NCBI RefSeq assembly: GCF_004027225.2
Contig: NC_044282.2
Span: 66,780,225-66,844,224 of the forward strand
Origin: Strigops habroptila
Taxonomy: Eukaryota > Chordata > Aves > Psittaciformes > Psittacidae
DNA length: 64,000 bases
Reading direction: 5' to 3'
The notes under the pieces are model-generated. The model was not told the origin of the DNA. It was given only the letters and a program-made list of their open reading frames with translations, and did no database searches. How positions within the stretch are numbered: the first letter of the stretch is position 1; each line of letters starts with the position of its first letter. Below, in pieces: positions 47,656 through 61,494 of this stretch. A program made the translations under genes and the position numbers.

Positions 47656-48099
47656 GTCTTCATTAGGCTTTGCATCAAGGCCAGAAAAGCACATTACTGT
47701 AACCACCTCTACAGAGGCGAACAGTGTAACATGGGTGTAAGATCTCTCTGACTGCAAAAGGAATCAGGATTCCATTTTCCATAGGGCAACAAGTGGATAA
47801 ACGGAGAAAAGCTAAGACTAACAGGAATAAGGAAGCCTCTGTGTGTATGTGCGCATGGTGGCCCATGAAACATGTTGGGATTTGCTACTTTCCAAGATGA
47901 ATAAGGAGGCTCGGGATCTAGGAAAAATGACTCAACATAAATTTTTCAGAAGCAGGTCAGGAATCTAATTCTCAGATTTTTCTAAAGTTTCAGGTATTTC
48001 ATTTCCCAAAGCACCTTTGCACAGTTCCTTAGTTTCCATTTTCACAGGTGCCTTGAAAATCCCACTGAAGGCCTGTCTGTTTCTTTACACGTCTTTGAA

Positions 48100-48185
48100 A
48101 ATTGGCTGTAAGTCCCCATTTTCAAGAGTGACTTGCATACTGTGGCATCTAACTCTGGCTGAACGCCACGCAAAGCAACGTTTGG
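48100..48185. repeat. Possible old interspersed repeat
   Basis: GTCCCCATTTTCAAGAGTGA, then CTTGCATACTGTGGCATCTA, resembles a family in turtle and bird DNA with CATTTTCAAAAGTGACTTAGGCAC arms. Only one arm is clear. Confidence 0.3.
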
Positions 48186-49685
48186 AGGTTAAGAGCAAAA
48201 AGCTGGAAAATCTGCCCTACCACTGTGATTCTATCCCATTTTGGAATTTGAGTTAGTTCATTTAGGGCTGACGGGGGTATATTTGCACATGCCATGTAGA
48301 AGTTTTCTGGGGTACTTTGAAAACTTAACTGTTAGCTTCATGTAAGGTGAGATTTACGGAGGCACAAAGGTGCAAAGGGAGCTGGTGATTAGAGCCGAGG
48401 ACCCAACTGGTAACTTGCTGCTGAAAATCTCTTTCACTGATCTTTCACTTTTAAAATATGAAATGTCTGAGTTACTTCCCCAGTGTGTGCAAATAAGTGT
48501 GTTTCACTTTTTAAATTCCTTAATCACCTCGTGTGTTTGTAAAAGGTCCCTTTCTGCAATGAGTATTTTAAAAAAGGAAACCTAACATTCAATTTCAGTG
48601 TTTTCTCAAAACACTTTCTAATTCTCAAAACGCTTATTTCTACTTGCATGTTTCTGAGTTCCTGTCTCCGATGGATTTTTCAGATGTGTTTTATGTTGTG
48701 TTATGATGTTTCTAATTTGGGTGATGAAAGGTTAAAAGATACGCCTGTATGAAATTACTCAGTGACTCTTGTGAACTAACATCATATCTTATTGAGTATG
48801 ATCACTCTGTCATTTGCTTTGGCTACAGTAAAGCTTTCAGATACAGTAGGAATAAGCTGGGATCCCCAGAGCCTACTGTAGAATTTGAAGGGGGGCAAAA
48901 AGACATAGTTTCCTTGCCTAAGACTTTCTAGTCATGTGTAAAGAGATGATGCTCTGGAAAATGTTGTTTTTCTTTGGCTGCCCTTTAGTCAGATCTTCTC
49001 ACTGCTGGCATTGTGCAGAGTCAGCTTAAAAGGTGTATTTAGCATTGAGGGATTTGGTAAATACTGCTTTATTGTGCTAGTACTCCCTACAGGGCATTCT
49101 GAAGAGATGAATAATAAGTGTGAACAGGAAGAGCAAGTTTCCAGTCCTGTCAAATTAATTAGAGCAGCATAGAATGAAGTGAGCTTTGCCGTTAGGTAGG
49201 TTGAAAACAGGCAAAGGGAATCACTCAGGCATATACAAAAATGTTACCCCACTACTATTATTATTGTTTTCTTTTGAATCAGATATAAAATGTAGCTATG
49301 TTTTGTTATCCACAACAAAACCTCTCTCAAATACTGGGCATATAAACAAAATGGAGCTGGATATGCAGAGCTACCCCCCTGCTGTGGCAAAAGCAAAACT
49401 TGCCAAGCGATGACGCTGCCCTTATAGCTGCTGTTGAAGAAGTGTTTCCTTATGGTTTTAAGGGAATTAGTGACACCCAAGCTCAATGCCACTTAAGTCC
49501 GTAAAGATGCTTTAGAGCTTGACTCAGCTCCCAGTTGTAAAACTGCCCCTCCAGTTTGCCAGCTGCCTGCTTCATAATTTTTTTGAGACTTGCATTTTTC
49601 CTTATAGCAGCCCAAAAAAGCCATTCTTGGTGTCATACTTGGGCTCTAGTTTGTGTCTTTTCCTAAGGTCTTTTCAAACAGCCAT

Positions 49686-49790
49686 CAACCTAGGAGGTAA
49701 AAAAGGGTCTGATCCAAATCCCACTTGAGTCAGTGGAAAAGATTCCTGCTGAATGAAGTGAGGGCTGGATAAGATCAGTAGACCCTATTT
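49686..49790. repeat. Possible MITE-like relic
   Basis: AAGGGTCTGATCCAAATCCC, GAGTCAGTGGAAAAGATTCC and GGCTGGATAAGATCAGTAGA share order and wording with the segment at 47.6 kb and with an amniote interspersed repeat family. Diverged; no intact terminal repeat. Confidence 0.35.
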
Positions 49791-52174
49791 TTTCATTCCC
49801 TGCCTAGACAGGAGTGATCTCTATTGTGCATTTCCAAGCTCTGGTAAGAAATGACTCAAACTCTGAGGCTACTGCTTCTCTTGAAAACTACTCCCCAGAC
49901 TAAACCCATCACCTGACAAGAAAATTATCCTCCCCTCCACTTTATCAGAACCCACCCTCTTTACTTCATTCCCCTGGAAAGCCTTAATTTTGATTCTCCT
50001 TCCATTGTGTTTCCACACTTCAAGTGACAATCAAGCATGTAACATATTTCTCCTGCACTTTGCATTTGTTCCTGTTGAGGTGCTTTCATACTTCCTTCTA
50101 ACTAAGCCCTTCCAATTTTTTGAGCATTTTATTACTCTTCTGTGACTTCAACACATAACATAAACCTTCTTTCTCTCACTTGCCTACATACAGTGTCTAG
50201 AGATGTGAACTGCCTTACCATAGCATGCTACAGCAGCTATCCCCATGGACAAGAATATTTGGGTGGGATTCATTTGATCCTTGGTGTTAGTCACCCTAGA
50301 CTACCTTTCAGCTGATGGGGGAGTGGGGAGGGAAGACAATTGCATGGACTAATTATGTCATCCTAAAGCAGAGGTTTAAAACAGGTCTGACTGTGTCCTG
50401 AAGTGCATGTTTCTCTACGGGGAGACTCCTGCGGGAGTCTAGAAGGGCTAGTGTGGCTGTGAAGGCATCTCCCATGGACATCTCCCATCACGTGATGTGA
50501 GTCATCCTTGGAAATGTGCAACTGGAAATGTCGTGCAGAGTGGCTTTGAAAGGGAACAAATGCCATGTCTAACAGAATAAAGCTGTTCTGAAAAACTTCT
50601 TCCACTAACTTCTTACCCATGGAGACTAACAAAAATGAAGCATTTTTATAACCTTGGAAGTTCCTGCTTTGATGTTTTTAGAATGGAAAGTTGTGGTTGC
50701 TGCTGTTGTTTGTGTTGAAAAGTGTTACAATGAAGATGCACCAGATTTCTAAAATGGATTAACAAAAAATTATGCTGAAACATGAATGAAGTGTCTCAGT
50801 GGTCCCTGCATTCCATCTTCGGTTTAGCCTTAGGTTTCTTTTTCTAATTTTAGTTCACAGAGAATTTCAAACTTCATATGCTCAGCCTGCTTCAGGACAA
50901 AACCACACTTCAAATGGGGGGTTTCCAGCTAAATTGAGATAGGAGAGTTAGCTCCTGCTCTCTTCTGTTCTTCATAAACAGCTTTCCTCAAGCTGTGTTT
51001 CTGTTTCTTTCTTTTACGGAATAGATACAGGAATAGAATACGGGAATACTCACTTCCAATTTCGCTCCACTTGTCCTATTTTTCCAAAGCTGCAATTCAG
51101 ATGTCGCTGTTGGCCTCTGATAAGCACAGCTCATTCTCCAGCTCTCCATGTACCGTACTTGACCATGTGGGTGTGGAGAGTGACACAGAAGGTCAAGGAG
51201 AAAATCTCATCCTTACACTTTTCAGTCCAAAATTCATCTGATATGAATCAGCACAGCTCAGCTGACTACTGCTTTGTTCCTCTGAAGAACTCGGAACTCA
51301 CCATGGTGTGTTTCTGTGCCATATAAAGCCAAGGAGAAGGCATATCACTGAATGCTCTCTCCTTTTTAGGGTGGGTGCAGTGGCACAGGAGTCAAAAATA
51401 TCAGCTTGTTGAAAGAAAACGTGATGAAGAGCGCTTCAAACCCATGACATTCCTGCAAGCAGGCTGTTACGACTGATTTTCTTTCAGCTCCCTAGCTTCA
51501 ATTTTTGGCAGCTGCTTTAGAGAAGCCAAGGACGTCCTGCTCTAGGATCTACAGAGAGAAGATGGTCCACAAAGGGAATAGTTTTGGCACTGGGGACAAT
51601 AAGTGGTCTGGGGCCTGAGACTTAAGAGACAGACACTCCCTTCTCTTTTTGAGAGAATTTCAAAATGCTTTGGTTTTCATTCAAATTGGAAAAACCCAAC
51701 CATTTTACAATTGCAAAACCCTCCATAAAACTGAATGATCTTTCTCCCCACAGCTCCATCTGAAACAGATGGAAATTTCTTCAGTGAAGTGACCACTTAA
51801 TTGAAAATATATGATACCAAATTAATACCATTTCAGCAGGTACTGGGAAGACAAATGAAGATTGTCCAACCTTCTCTAGGTGTCTCAGACAACTATCTAT
51901 TGCTTTCTTAAGGTGTCTGGCAGCTGGGAAGCAATTTAAATGATGCTTGTCGGCTCCCAAATAGAAGAAATACATGAACACAAAAGAGCAAGATTTCAAT
52001 TAAAGTTCATCATGTAAAACAGGCCTCATGCCTTCCCTGACCACAGAGATTAGCTTTTGTGTCTGGAATTGCATTTCATAAACCTCCTCCCTCGACATGG
52101 AACATCTGCTCCCTTTAGGACTATTGTTTTACACCCATAAATAAAACATAAAATTATATTTTTGTCACTCTTCA

Positions 52175-52260
52175 GGCCAGATCTTCAGCTGGCATAAATC
52201 AATGACAAGCAGTCAACCTCAGCAGAGCTCTGCTGACTTGACCCAAATGAGGATCTGGCC
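52175..52260. mobile_element. MITE-like element with terminal inverted repeats and central palindrome
   Basis: GGCCAGATCTTCA (52175-52187) and TGAGGATCTGGCC (52248-52260) are inverted repeats matching at 12 of 13 positions. Between them lies CAGCAGAGCTCTGCTG (52220-52235), a perfect 16-base palindrome, itself flanked by GTCAA and TTGAC. The whole 86-base unit is a nested inverted repeat resembling short non-autonomous DNA transposon relics common in archosaur and turtle genomes. No coding capacity. Family name not assigned. Confidence 0.65.
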
Positions 52261-53738
52261 CTTGACGCTTTGGTGCTGAAGAAAATAATGGGTCTGGGCA
52301 GAGAGTGTGGGACATTGTTTATCAGAGAATGTGTGTGAAACTACGTGGAGCAAGTAACCATAAAGCATGATTGATCTCTCCAGAATATTTTAACACTTTT
52401 TTTTTTTTTCAGTGTTTACTGAAACCTTTTAGGTAGTGCAGTCTTCTCAGATATCATTTTATGTTTGAAAAGCTTTCTAATTCATAATGAAAAGCTACGC
52501 GTCGCTCCAATGAACCTCTAGCTTCAATTACTTGCTGTGCAAATGGTTGGCCTGCATTTTGACCAATGTTTATGGTGCTTGGCAATTTTTCAGTAGCTAC
52601 TTTACCCTGATATGATTAATTTCTTGCATAATATGAGGGTTTGCATGTGTGGAGCTGAAATAATCCTACTAGGCAGAAGAGAAATAAAAGAGCTTGTGTG
52701 TTTCAGCTTTAAAAACATTTGAAACATAACATCACAATCTTAAGCGTGCCAATGATAATACAAGTTAGCCATGGATGAAGACGACCACAAGAGACATGAA
52801 GTTCCTGATGGGATTCAACAGCATAAAAGTCATTACTTGGCTAGTAAGGTCAGCACACTAGATCATAGCTGGGCAGCCCCAGAAGCAGGAAAGCAAGAGA
52901 CAAGCCTGGAGCTCATCGTACGTGACTGCAGCGGTACAAAGAAGAATGGCTGCTGGTACTCGTTTGCTTTCTTGAATGTCAAACCCTTTTCTGCATGCTG
53001 GTCTCCCTTTGCACCAGAAGTGTTAACATGTATTAACTACCCTGAAGTAAATGGAGGTAAAGCTTGAACAAATAAATCTTAATTTTAAAATGTGTTTAGC
53101 TTTAAGCACCTGAGAAATCTCACTGGTGTCATGCTGGTTTGTGCTTTAGTTTCTTTAGCTGGATCAGACTTTAGAGTATGTGAGCAGATAGTGGCATTTG
53201 GATCTGTGCAACCCTAAAAAGACAAATAATGCTGGCAGCATCTTTTGAAAGGATTTCAGGAGAATGAGGTACCCAACCCCTACTGCATTCTAAAGCAGAA
53301 AGACATTTCCGTGAGACCTGGCACCCAGTTCTCCTTGGGCTCTGTAAAATGAGCAATAGGGAGCATTATCACCCAAGCTGTCTGCCTGCTTCTGCCATAT
53401 CAACAGATACATCTGCTCTGATTCAGTTCATCATTTACTGTCTTACTGCAAGCACATCCTCTTTGGTGAGTTAAACTAAAATATTGTGCTGTAAACTCAA
53501 GAGGCTCTTTGGTGGGCATACGATGCCACGTGCCGATTCACGGGGAAAGTCATCTTCAGCAAAAGCTGCAAAGCAGATCGCTGGAGGTGGTAACCTCTTA
53601 AACCACCTTCAAAAGAAGCCCTTAGGTGCCTTCAAAATACCAACCTCCATAACTTTACTTAATACAATCACACATTTGTCACCTTAACAGAAAGTACGTC
53701 TACATTGCAAATTCCAGTATAGCAAACAGGTACTCAGA

Positions 53739-53768
53739 CTAGCTATAAATGAGCTAGCCATAAATGAG
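53739..53768 (+). repeat. Tandem duplication of a 15-base unit
   Basis: CTAGCTATAAATGAG (53739-53753) is followed directly by CTAGCCATAAATGAG (53754-53768), 14 of 15 bases identical. A further similar word (GGATAAATTAGCCC) follows at about 53782. Confidence 0.7.
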
Positions 53769-54654
53769 CCTCCTTGCTGGCAGGATAAATTAGCCCATAC
53801 GGAGCTAACACTGCCAAAAAGCAGGGTAAATTAGTCCTCTTGGTGTTCTCTGCTGTCTCATCTTGACTGTGTCCAGTACCCACAATGGTTCATTTACAGC
53901 TAGCTTGGGCATTTCTGTACTGTCATGTGGACACAGAGCAATATTGTTAGTACTGCTATAATATCTACAAGAACACAGGAACTGAGACTAAAAGGGGTTA
54001 GTTACCTTCTACCTTTGCTCAGCGCAGAGGGGCCGAGTCAGAGGTGACAAAACTGCAGCAAGACATCAATGAATTCAGCAGTTATTTCTGCTTACATGAA
54101 TGTGCACAAATTAGATGGTCATCTTGGGTGATAATGAATACTGAGTCACCTGGAACCCAAGAAACCACTTTATGGCCATAAAAATGGGCTACAGAGAAGC
54201 ATCTGACACTGAGCCTTTTTCCTTTTTAATTTATTTAAGCCAGCCTTTTGTAACACTTTTTGTTTAAAATAAACAGGTGATACATGTGGGATTAATCGAC
54301 CTACCCTAGGTAACTCAGCCAGTTTGGTCCTTCAGGTTCTAAAGAGACAAAATCACCAGCACTATTTAGGTTTTAACATTCTTTCTTAATATCTAAAGAC
54401 CATTTTTGTGGATCTCAAACACTTTGAATGGTTTTGAATGGAAAAAAAAAAAAAAGCATTAAAAGACTTAAGAAACATGTTAGAAAACTACCTGAATTAG
54501 CTGAGTTCAAAACAGGTCCTGGATATCTCAAACAACATCTATCCCTGAAATCTGAAGTGACGTGGAACTTCACAAGGCACCTAAATGGATAAAAGTAACG
54601 AAAAATAGAGCAAAGATCAATCTATGCTTAAAAATTTCAGATACACTGATAGGT

Positions 54655-54805
54655 AGGAAACTGCCCAGTGTAGCTACACTTCCACTGCCAGGGAAGTGCT
54701 TAAAGCAGGATGGCTTATTTCAGTTAGGTGAAGTCAAATAAGCTATGCTAATAAAAGCTGCACCAGTATATCTGCACCTGACAATTAGCACTTAGACCAG
54801 TACAG
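54655..54805. repeat. Possible old DNA-transposon relic
   Basis: CAGTGTAGCTACACTTCC, TAAGCTATGCTAATAAAAGC, TGCACCAGTATATCTGCACC and GACCAGTACAGCTACC recall a reptile/bird non-autonomous element with repeated CAGTATA/TATACTGG-like words. Similar wording (GTCTACATTGCAAATTCCAG) is at 53698. Tentative. Confidence 0.3.
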
Positions 54806-55305
54806 CTACCTGGCAAAAAATCACATCCAATTTAATGCACACATGCCAGCATGACCTCTAACACCAACTCAGATATATCATGTTAACAGAATTCTGTAGG
54901 TTTCAGAAATTAATTTCATACATTACTGCATAATTTTACAACCAGATAATGCAACATATGAAAATACATTTGAAATCACTGGCTGACTTTATGTGATCTT
55001 TCTTGGTACCATGAAGAGTGAGAAAACCAACTTTAAAATGCCCCAGTGCTATATCCAGTTCCCCACTCAGTGTTCTGCCTTGTCTAGACTTTGCAGCAAA
55101 GTGGGGGAGAGCGATCAGCCTGTGATGAAACGTCCTTGGAAATGTGAATGCGGCCCTTTCTTTTTCTGTATTTACTTACAGATGAGTGTACCCCTGAAGA
55201 ACTATAAACAGCTGAGAGCAAAAAATAAAGGGACCTCTGAAAAGTTTTATGTCCCCCAAACTATAAATGTCAGGTGGCAATAGTAGGCAGTTTATTTTTT
55301 CTGTA

Positions 55306-55332
55306 GAAATATATATTTATTTATTTATTCCA
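55306..55332 (+). repeat. (TTTA)n microsatellite
   Basis: ATATATATTTATTTATTTAT, about four to five TTTA units. Confidence 0.8.
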
Positions 55333-56049
55333 CGAAAATATTTTCTCTGACAAAAAATAATAAAATAAAAGCTAGCCCGTCACTGGCAGTTTTATGAAAT
55401 ACATATATAAATTTTGTGGTACTGATGAATGCCTTTAATAACTTGAGTTGACAATTATTTTTTGTCTCCTGTCCAAAAGAAAATAATGTGTATATTAAAA
55501 AGTGCTCGCTTTTTTAGGTTTTGGTGGTTTGGATTATTCTTTTTGTTCAGAGAGTGGAAGAGTAATGAAAAAGACCAGCCAGAAGTAACACACCCAGAGA
55601 GCTGTATAAAAATCCAGACAGGTCAAAATGTTGGTACAGCAGCAAAGAACCACAATGGGGTGGGTAACTTCAGGAACAGCATTTGCCAGAACAAGCATCA
55701 CATTTTTACTGAGCTAAGGGCCAACATGGGATGTGAAGATTTGGAGCTGAGCACGTGCGCATGGCTGGGGGCAAGGGGCACACGCACACCATTTTCCAAA
55801 GGTGGGATTCCTCACTACTGTGCTTTCCCTCCCCAATTAAGGGTTGAAACAAGCCACTGGAATCTACTGTATGTCCTGGGGAAATAAACGCCCTGGCTGC
55901 TTTCCAACTCATATTTCTCTCTTTTTACAGCAAACAAACAATAGGCCAAGTAGGATGTTGTACGTCGCCCTGGAAAAAAAAATATAAAGTGAAGTATTGA
56001 TAAACTGAGATTAATTTTTACAAAAATGTTTATATCAAGTGCATATGCT

Positions 56050-56400
56050 TTGCCTCTTGGCCATTATGGAAATGTCAGGGGTTTAATTGGCAGCTGTGAA
56101 TAGCAGCACCTGCAAACAGCTCAGGGCTTGTTCCTGTGGTCTGGCAACATTCTTACTTTATGCTTTAAATAAAGGCTTACTCACTGAGACAGAAATAACT
56201 GACAGTGGATGATTGATGATTGCCCATCACGCAATAGCTGACATCTACCATTCACTGAATCCATTTACAATTTCACTTCCAGATTTCATTAACAGGGCCA
56301 TGACATCTAGGAACGGGATTGATACAGATGGCAGCTCAGTTACAGAGTTCAGCTGATGCTGAACGTATGTTAAGCATTGAAAACAGATTACTATGAGCTC
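56050..56400. promoter_or_regulatory. Candidate conserved enhancer with MEIS and PBX/HOX-type motifs
   Basis: A non-repetitive 350-base stretch containing TGACAG (56200-56205), TGATTGATGATTG (56210-56222; PBX/HOX-like), E-boxes such as CAGCTG and CACCTG near 56090-56112, and GCTGACATC. The density is higher than in neighbouring sequence by eye. Conservation cannot be tested here. Confidence 0.3.
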
Positions 56401-59400
56401 CAATCTATCTCATGTGGTACATTTTGGAAACCCTATCTGTTTACTCCAGGTAACCTTTTATAGTTCTATTTATCCTGCCTAGTTTCAAACCAGATAGCAA
56501 TTTTCCATAGTGGAGAATTTATAGTGCCATTTGCAACACGCGTTTATAAAATACTTACTTCCGTGAAATATTAAGACAAGATTTTGGCATTCTAGAGGTT
56601 CCCTTCTTGCTTAAGGAGGAAACAAAAAAATGTGAGCACATAAAATCCGTGATTTCCCTCATCACAAATATCCTCTTCTGAGCAAAACAAATGGCTCGCT
56701 CCCCAGCGCGCACCTGCATGGGTCTCAAACCCCAGTGGCCATGGAGCTCAGAGGCAAATAAAGAAGTTTCCAGCCAGAGACACCAGTCCCACTCTGCTCA
56801 AAACTCCTGCTGACCTTTGCCTGAGATGGGACACAGCGTCCTGCAAATCCTTGTTTTTATCTCAAGCTCATCGGGTTTGGCACAGGCTGTTCTTCAGGAA
56901 GGCTGAGGCTCAAAATGCAATTTTCCATTTTCATTAAGAAGCTGGGCCAGATAGCAGATCTCAAGTTAGTTTTCAAACCCCAGAAAGTCTGGAGCTGCTC
57001 AGACACAGGATTTCAAGTTGTCTTGCTGTTAGGGTGAGGGACACTTCTAAAATTCAGAGCCCCCTTCAGATCAAGGGCTGAATTAGAATGATACTCCGTA
57101 AAAGTAAAGAGTCACAGCCTAGAAAACACTCATAACCACCTACTCCATGCAAATAAACAGTCTTAAAACCCAGCCTTAAGGGAGGAGAGTAAGAAATGAG
57201 CAGGGTAAACACCATGTACAACATCTCATCCAAACAAGTGAGGGTGTCGCTTAATGGGTTGATGCAACTGCTCTGTACAGCTCAGCTGCTGAAGAAACAC
57301 CCGATGTACAACAGCTTTTTTACCATTATCAGGTCTTGCGTTTGCTTTTCTAGTTCAGTTTGTGAAGTTCTCGGTCCCTCCTCACCAAGCCCTCTCTAGG
57401 AACGCACCTCTCCTGGGCAAGTGCTGGAGCAAAGTCTGAAAGCAGGCAGACAACCAGGGCTTTTGGGGCAGCTGCCAGAAGCTTCAAGCAGTCTTAATTT
57501 TCACATCAGCCCATGACACTTACTTCTACATCAGCCCAGCTTTCAGACCGTATGAACATGCAGTGGACCCCCTATCAGCTGCTCTACCCTTTTTTATCTT
57601 CCTGAAGTCAATGTAGCTTCATCCTCGTCTGCTTTGCCATCTTCTGAAACCCAAATTTGTGCTGTTCTTATTCTTACAGCCAAAAGATCACTTAGTGGAA
57701 ACTGGTATTAATGCAGTTCTTTAGCAGGTGCAGAGATAGCCAGTTTCCAGACTGACACTTGTAATGGCTTCCCAGAAACAGCTCTGTTTCATCTCAAACT
57801 TGCTGAGCCAAATCCATTCCTTCCGTATTTCAACCAACTTTGTACATTTAAGCCACTACTTCAGTCTCCGTACGTAATTGCATGCAGTCCTTCTTGTACA
57901 AAATGCGGTGGTTCTTTTCTTTATTATGATTATTTAAAGCAATTAAAGACGATCACACACAAACTCTAGAATTAACATTGTGCAAATATTTATACAGAAG
58001 CTAAAGCTAAGACTTTTCCCCTTTCTAGGTGAAACGTGGAAGATTTGTTCCAGAAAAAACAAATACATTGTCCAGTTTAACTAAAGGCAGCATGAAAAGT
58101 CTTCCTTTCTACCTCATTTAAAGAACTTCTGATGCTCTTTGTAAAGAAAACACCCTTCTTCTCCATGTACCTTTGCTTACATGTGCCATCACTGGTGGTA
58201 ATAGATGACAGTACAGAGGTTTTCCAAGAAATACCCCTAAAGTTGTAGTAAGTACCTTTCTATAATATGATTAAATTCAACAATTTAAAAAGGATTTTTA
58301 AAACTTATCAGAGATACACGAAAAACGCAGCAACTTTAACAGAAACAGCTACCCCTGCCTTTGGAAATGAGGACCCGTATGCAGGTGTTTAAACAGGGCT
58401 TTAAAAAGCTAACTTTAGACACCCCTTTTTTATTCCTGCTTCTGTTATTCTGGTTCAGCTGAATAGATCTGCACTGATTTTTTTTGCTGTCTAGCAAACA
58501 GCTGGAGGTGCTGGAGTATTTTTTGCTATTCTTAGTAAATATCTTTTAAAAACCACACTGAGGAGCTACTTCAGCCTGGCACTCAGGTGGGTGGTCAATG
58601 CCACCTCCCTGCAGCAAAGCCTGGAAGCGACATGTGCCCTGGTGCTCTGTTGAGCAGGGACCCAAAAATACGGCAGATGGACCCCGAAGTCAGGAAGAAC
58701 ATGAGTCCGTTTCAATTTTAGATGTTTAAGTGCAGGATTCCGGCTCTGAGCTAGTCATCAGGGCTCTCCATAGCAAGTGGTCAGAAATAAGTACTCCCAG
58801 GTTGTGAATCATCTCCTGCTATGGTAGGCATCTAAACCAGGTGCAATCAGCCATGACCTCCAAGTGCCTGTTTCCTACCACTGACTAGATGAAACATTCA
58901 AACGACTGGCTTAGACACAGGCATCTACTCCACTGCCCTCTCAAATGACATGAGACACATCCCATCCATGATAAAACAAAATCTTTAGAGAAACCTTACG
59001 CATGCTCCTGGAGTGGCGAAGTTACAAGTCTACGGATCTTTTATTTTTTCTTTTTAATGCCTGCATGATCCTGCTTCAGCAGTTTTCAGGAACGAAAGAG
59101 ATGAAACAGGAGAGTCAACACATTAAATAGTACCGGGAGGATCTCTGCTTCTGTGTTGTTGTTATGGGTAGCCTGGGGATGCTGTGGCATGGCTTGTGAA
59201 GACAGACAAAGGTATGTCCAGCAAGACAAAGCTCAACTTGTGGGTGAAGTACTGTCCCAGACTTTTACTATTCAACAGGACATGGGTTGCCTTCAATGTG
59301 GTTTGAAGCTTTGAGACAGAGCACAATAAAGGCAGTCAGAGCTAACCTGCTGGCATGGCACTGAGGCAGAGCAGGGAGCACACACTGCCTCTCTGCTGCT

Positions 59401-59837
59401 GATGGAGCTCCTGAGTACAATAACCACCAGGACATGAGTGATGGAGAACAGCTTGGGATAGTAATATTTGCTACTAGCTTAGCTAGTTCCCTGAGAAAAC
59501 GTCTTTAGGTATTTTGGTTCTTTGTGACTCTGGTGTATTCTTGTCCCCAAATGTCCCTTACGACACTAGGACAACGGAGGAGAGACAGATGCCTCCACCA
59601 GCACATGCCAAGGACTCCACTTACACCCTTAATTATTGCCTACTTCAACTTGCTCTCCAAGGGCATCAACTTTCCTGTATGGAATATATGCTAACCAGAG
59701 GAGATTTTTGTGCTTAAAATTAAGTGCCTAAATCCATGCATCTGAATTTGGGACAACATACTTCCAGGGCTACTTCTGAAGGTAAAACCTTCAATGATTT
59801 TGATACACTCAGATTCTGGCACTGTGGGGAAGTCTAT

Positions 59838-59867
59838 TTAAAAAAAAAAAAAAGAAAAAGAAAAAAG
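59838..59867 (+). repeat. A-rich tract
   Basis: TTTAAAAAAAAAAAAAAGAA followed by AAAGAAAAAAG. No adjoining retroposon recognised. Confidence 0.8.
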
Positions 59868-61494
59868 CCAAAACTTATTTTACACTGAGAAGAATGATTC
59901 ATAATAAATGAAAGCTGTACTCAATGACAAGCATGCAAAACAAACTGCTTTTTTGGATATACATCATCCATCTGGTGCTCTCAATTAGGCAGAGATGCAG
60001 TGTAAAAGCAGTATGTGGTTAGGTAATAAAAGATCAAATCAAAATGTGTACTTGGAAGGGAGAGGTGGAAAGGTCAGGCCTGACACAATCCCTGCATCAC
60101 TTCTCCATTTCTGAGCTCTCCCTTTTGCAATCAGTACATTCCTGCAGCATAATGGGGAATCTGGCACGAAGTTGCACACAATACGTTTCTTTATGATTAC
60201 CTAGGAAAATATAAATGCTGCATTCTCAGAGCCAAAGAGCACCTCGAATTTCCAGGAGAAGCTCTGGGTATTACTCTGAATCCCTGACAGCAGGCTTTTA
60301 AAAATATTTCCATTTTAATTATCTCAAAGCTTCAAGAGCTGACTGAAAATAGCATAAAACAACGTAAAATAAATGGCCCTGTAAACTCTGCAAACAAATG
60401 TGTTAACAGATACTGGCTAAGGTGCTACTTTTCAGAGAGCGTCTCCAGTTGCCTCAAGAGTTCCAACTGGCAATTACAATTGTTTTCAGCTCTGTCCCTT
60501 ATTTTCCTTTAAATAACAACACATCCATACATAACATAACGAAACACAATGTGATCCAAGGTAATCCTGTAGAAATGAAAACGTGCCTTGGATCAGACCC
60601 TTGTTACTATATGGATGGTGAACATTTGATCTGTATTTATTGCATTTGGGCTGAAGTGTGCAGATGAGTAAGTGTCCTCAGTTGGGCAGTTAGCAGATCT
60701 TTACTTATAATTTATAAATAAAGACTGTGTTCCCATGAACAATGGCTCAGTGCAGGCTACTAAGCATCACCCTTGTGTCACCCACTCAAATAACCCCCTT
60801 TCCTTTTCTGCATGGCTGTGGTTCAATCCTTAACAGGGTTACCCTGTCTCATATCTCAAAGGCACATGGTGTGGCACTCAATTGTTATTTTGAAATGGAA
60901 GAGAAAATTGTTTTCACAGACACCAGAAAATATCAGAGATAAATCAACTCTGTTTGGGATGTCCCAGGAAAAAACCCAGCTCCCCTAAGGGGTGGAAGAG
61001 AAAAGACAAGAGCGGAGAAATTTGTATTTACACTACTCAGCCTTGTGAAATCAGGGGAACCTTCCCCAACTCAGAAAATTTAACCCCAATTTGCTTCTAA
61101 GATAACATTTTTTCTCAAAAGGAAAGGAAGCCATTCCACCTCCATCCCAGCTTCTGTTTACACAGACTTATTGTGCAACTCGTCCATGCTGTTGATCCTC
61201 TTACACTCTGAATCATGACATTTGCTTGGACCATTACGATAAAACCGCAGTCGTTTCTGGCAGATAAAATCTCTGTTTTCCATGCATAAGGGCAGACAAC
61301 ACAGTAACGAAAACAGAGGCCCGAGAGCAAAACACTCACAAGTTCTTCAAGACAACATGTTGAAAAGGCAGAAAAGTGTGTCAGGAGTGAAAAAAGGGGC
61401 CACCAAACCGGTGTAAATAAAATTCTGCTGCAAGGCCATTTTTCACTGCCAAGAAGGTGTAAAGAGGCTTCAGGATTAATGAGAATCAAGCCCT

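Larger units (their letters stand above)
44463..61494. other. Intergenic, no gene seen
   Basis: Apart from the repeats and the candidate enhancer listed separately, the stretch has only short unsupported frames, such as 55462-55887 (141 codons, no recognised motif). Confidence 0.6.

Noticed and set aside
55462..55887. 141-codon open frame
   Set aside because: No motif, no supporting splice or promoter signals, and composition like the surrounding non-coding DNA.
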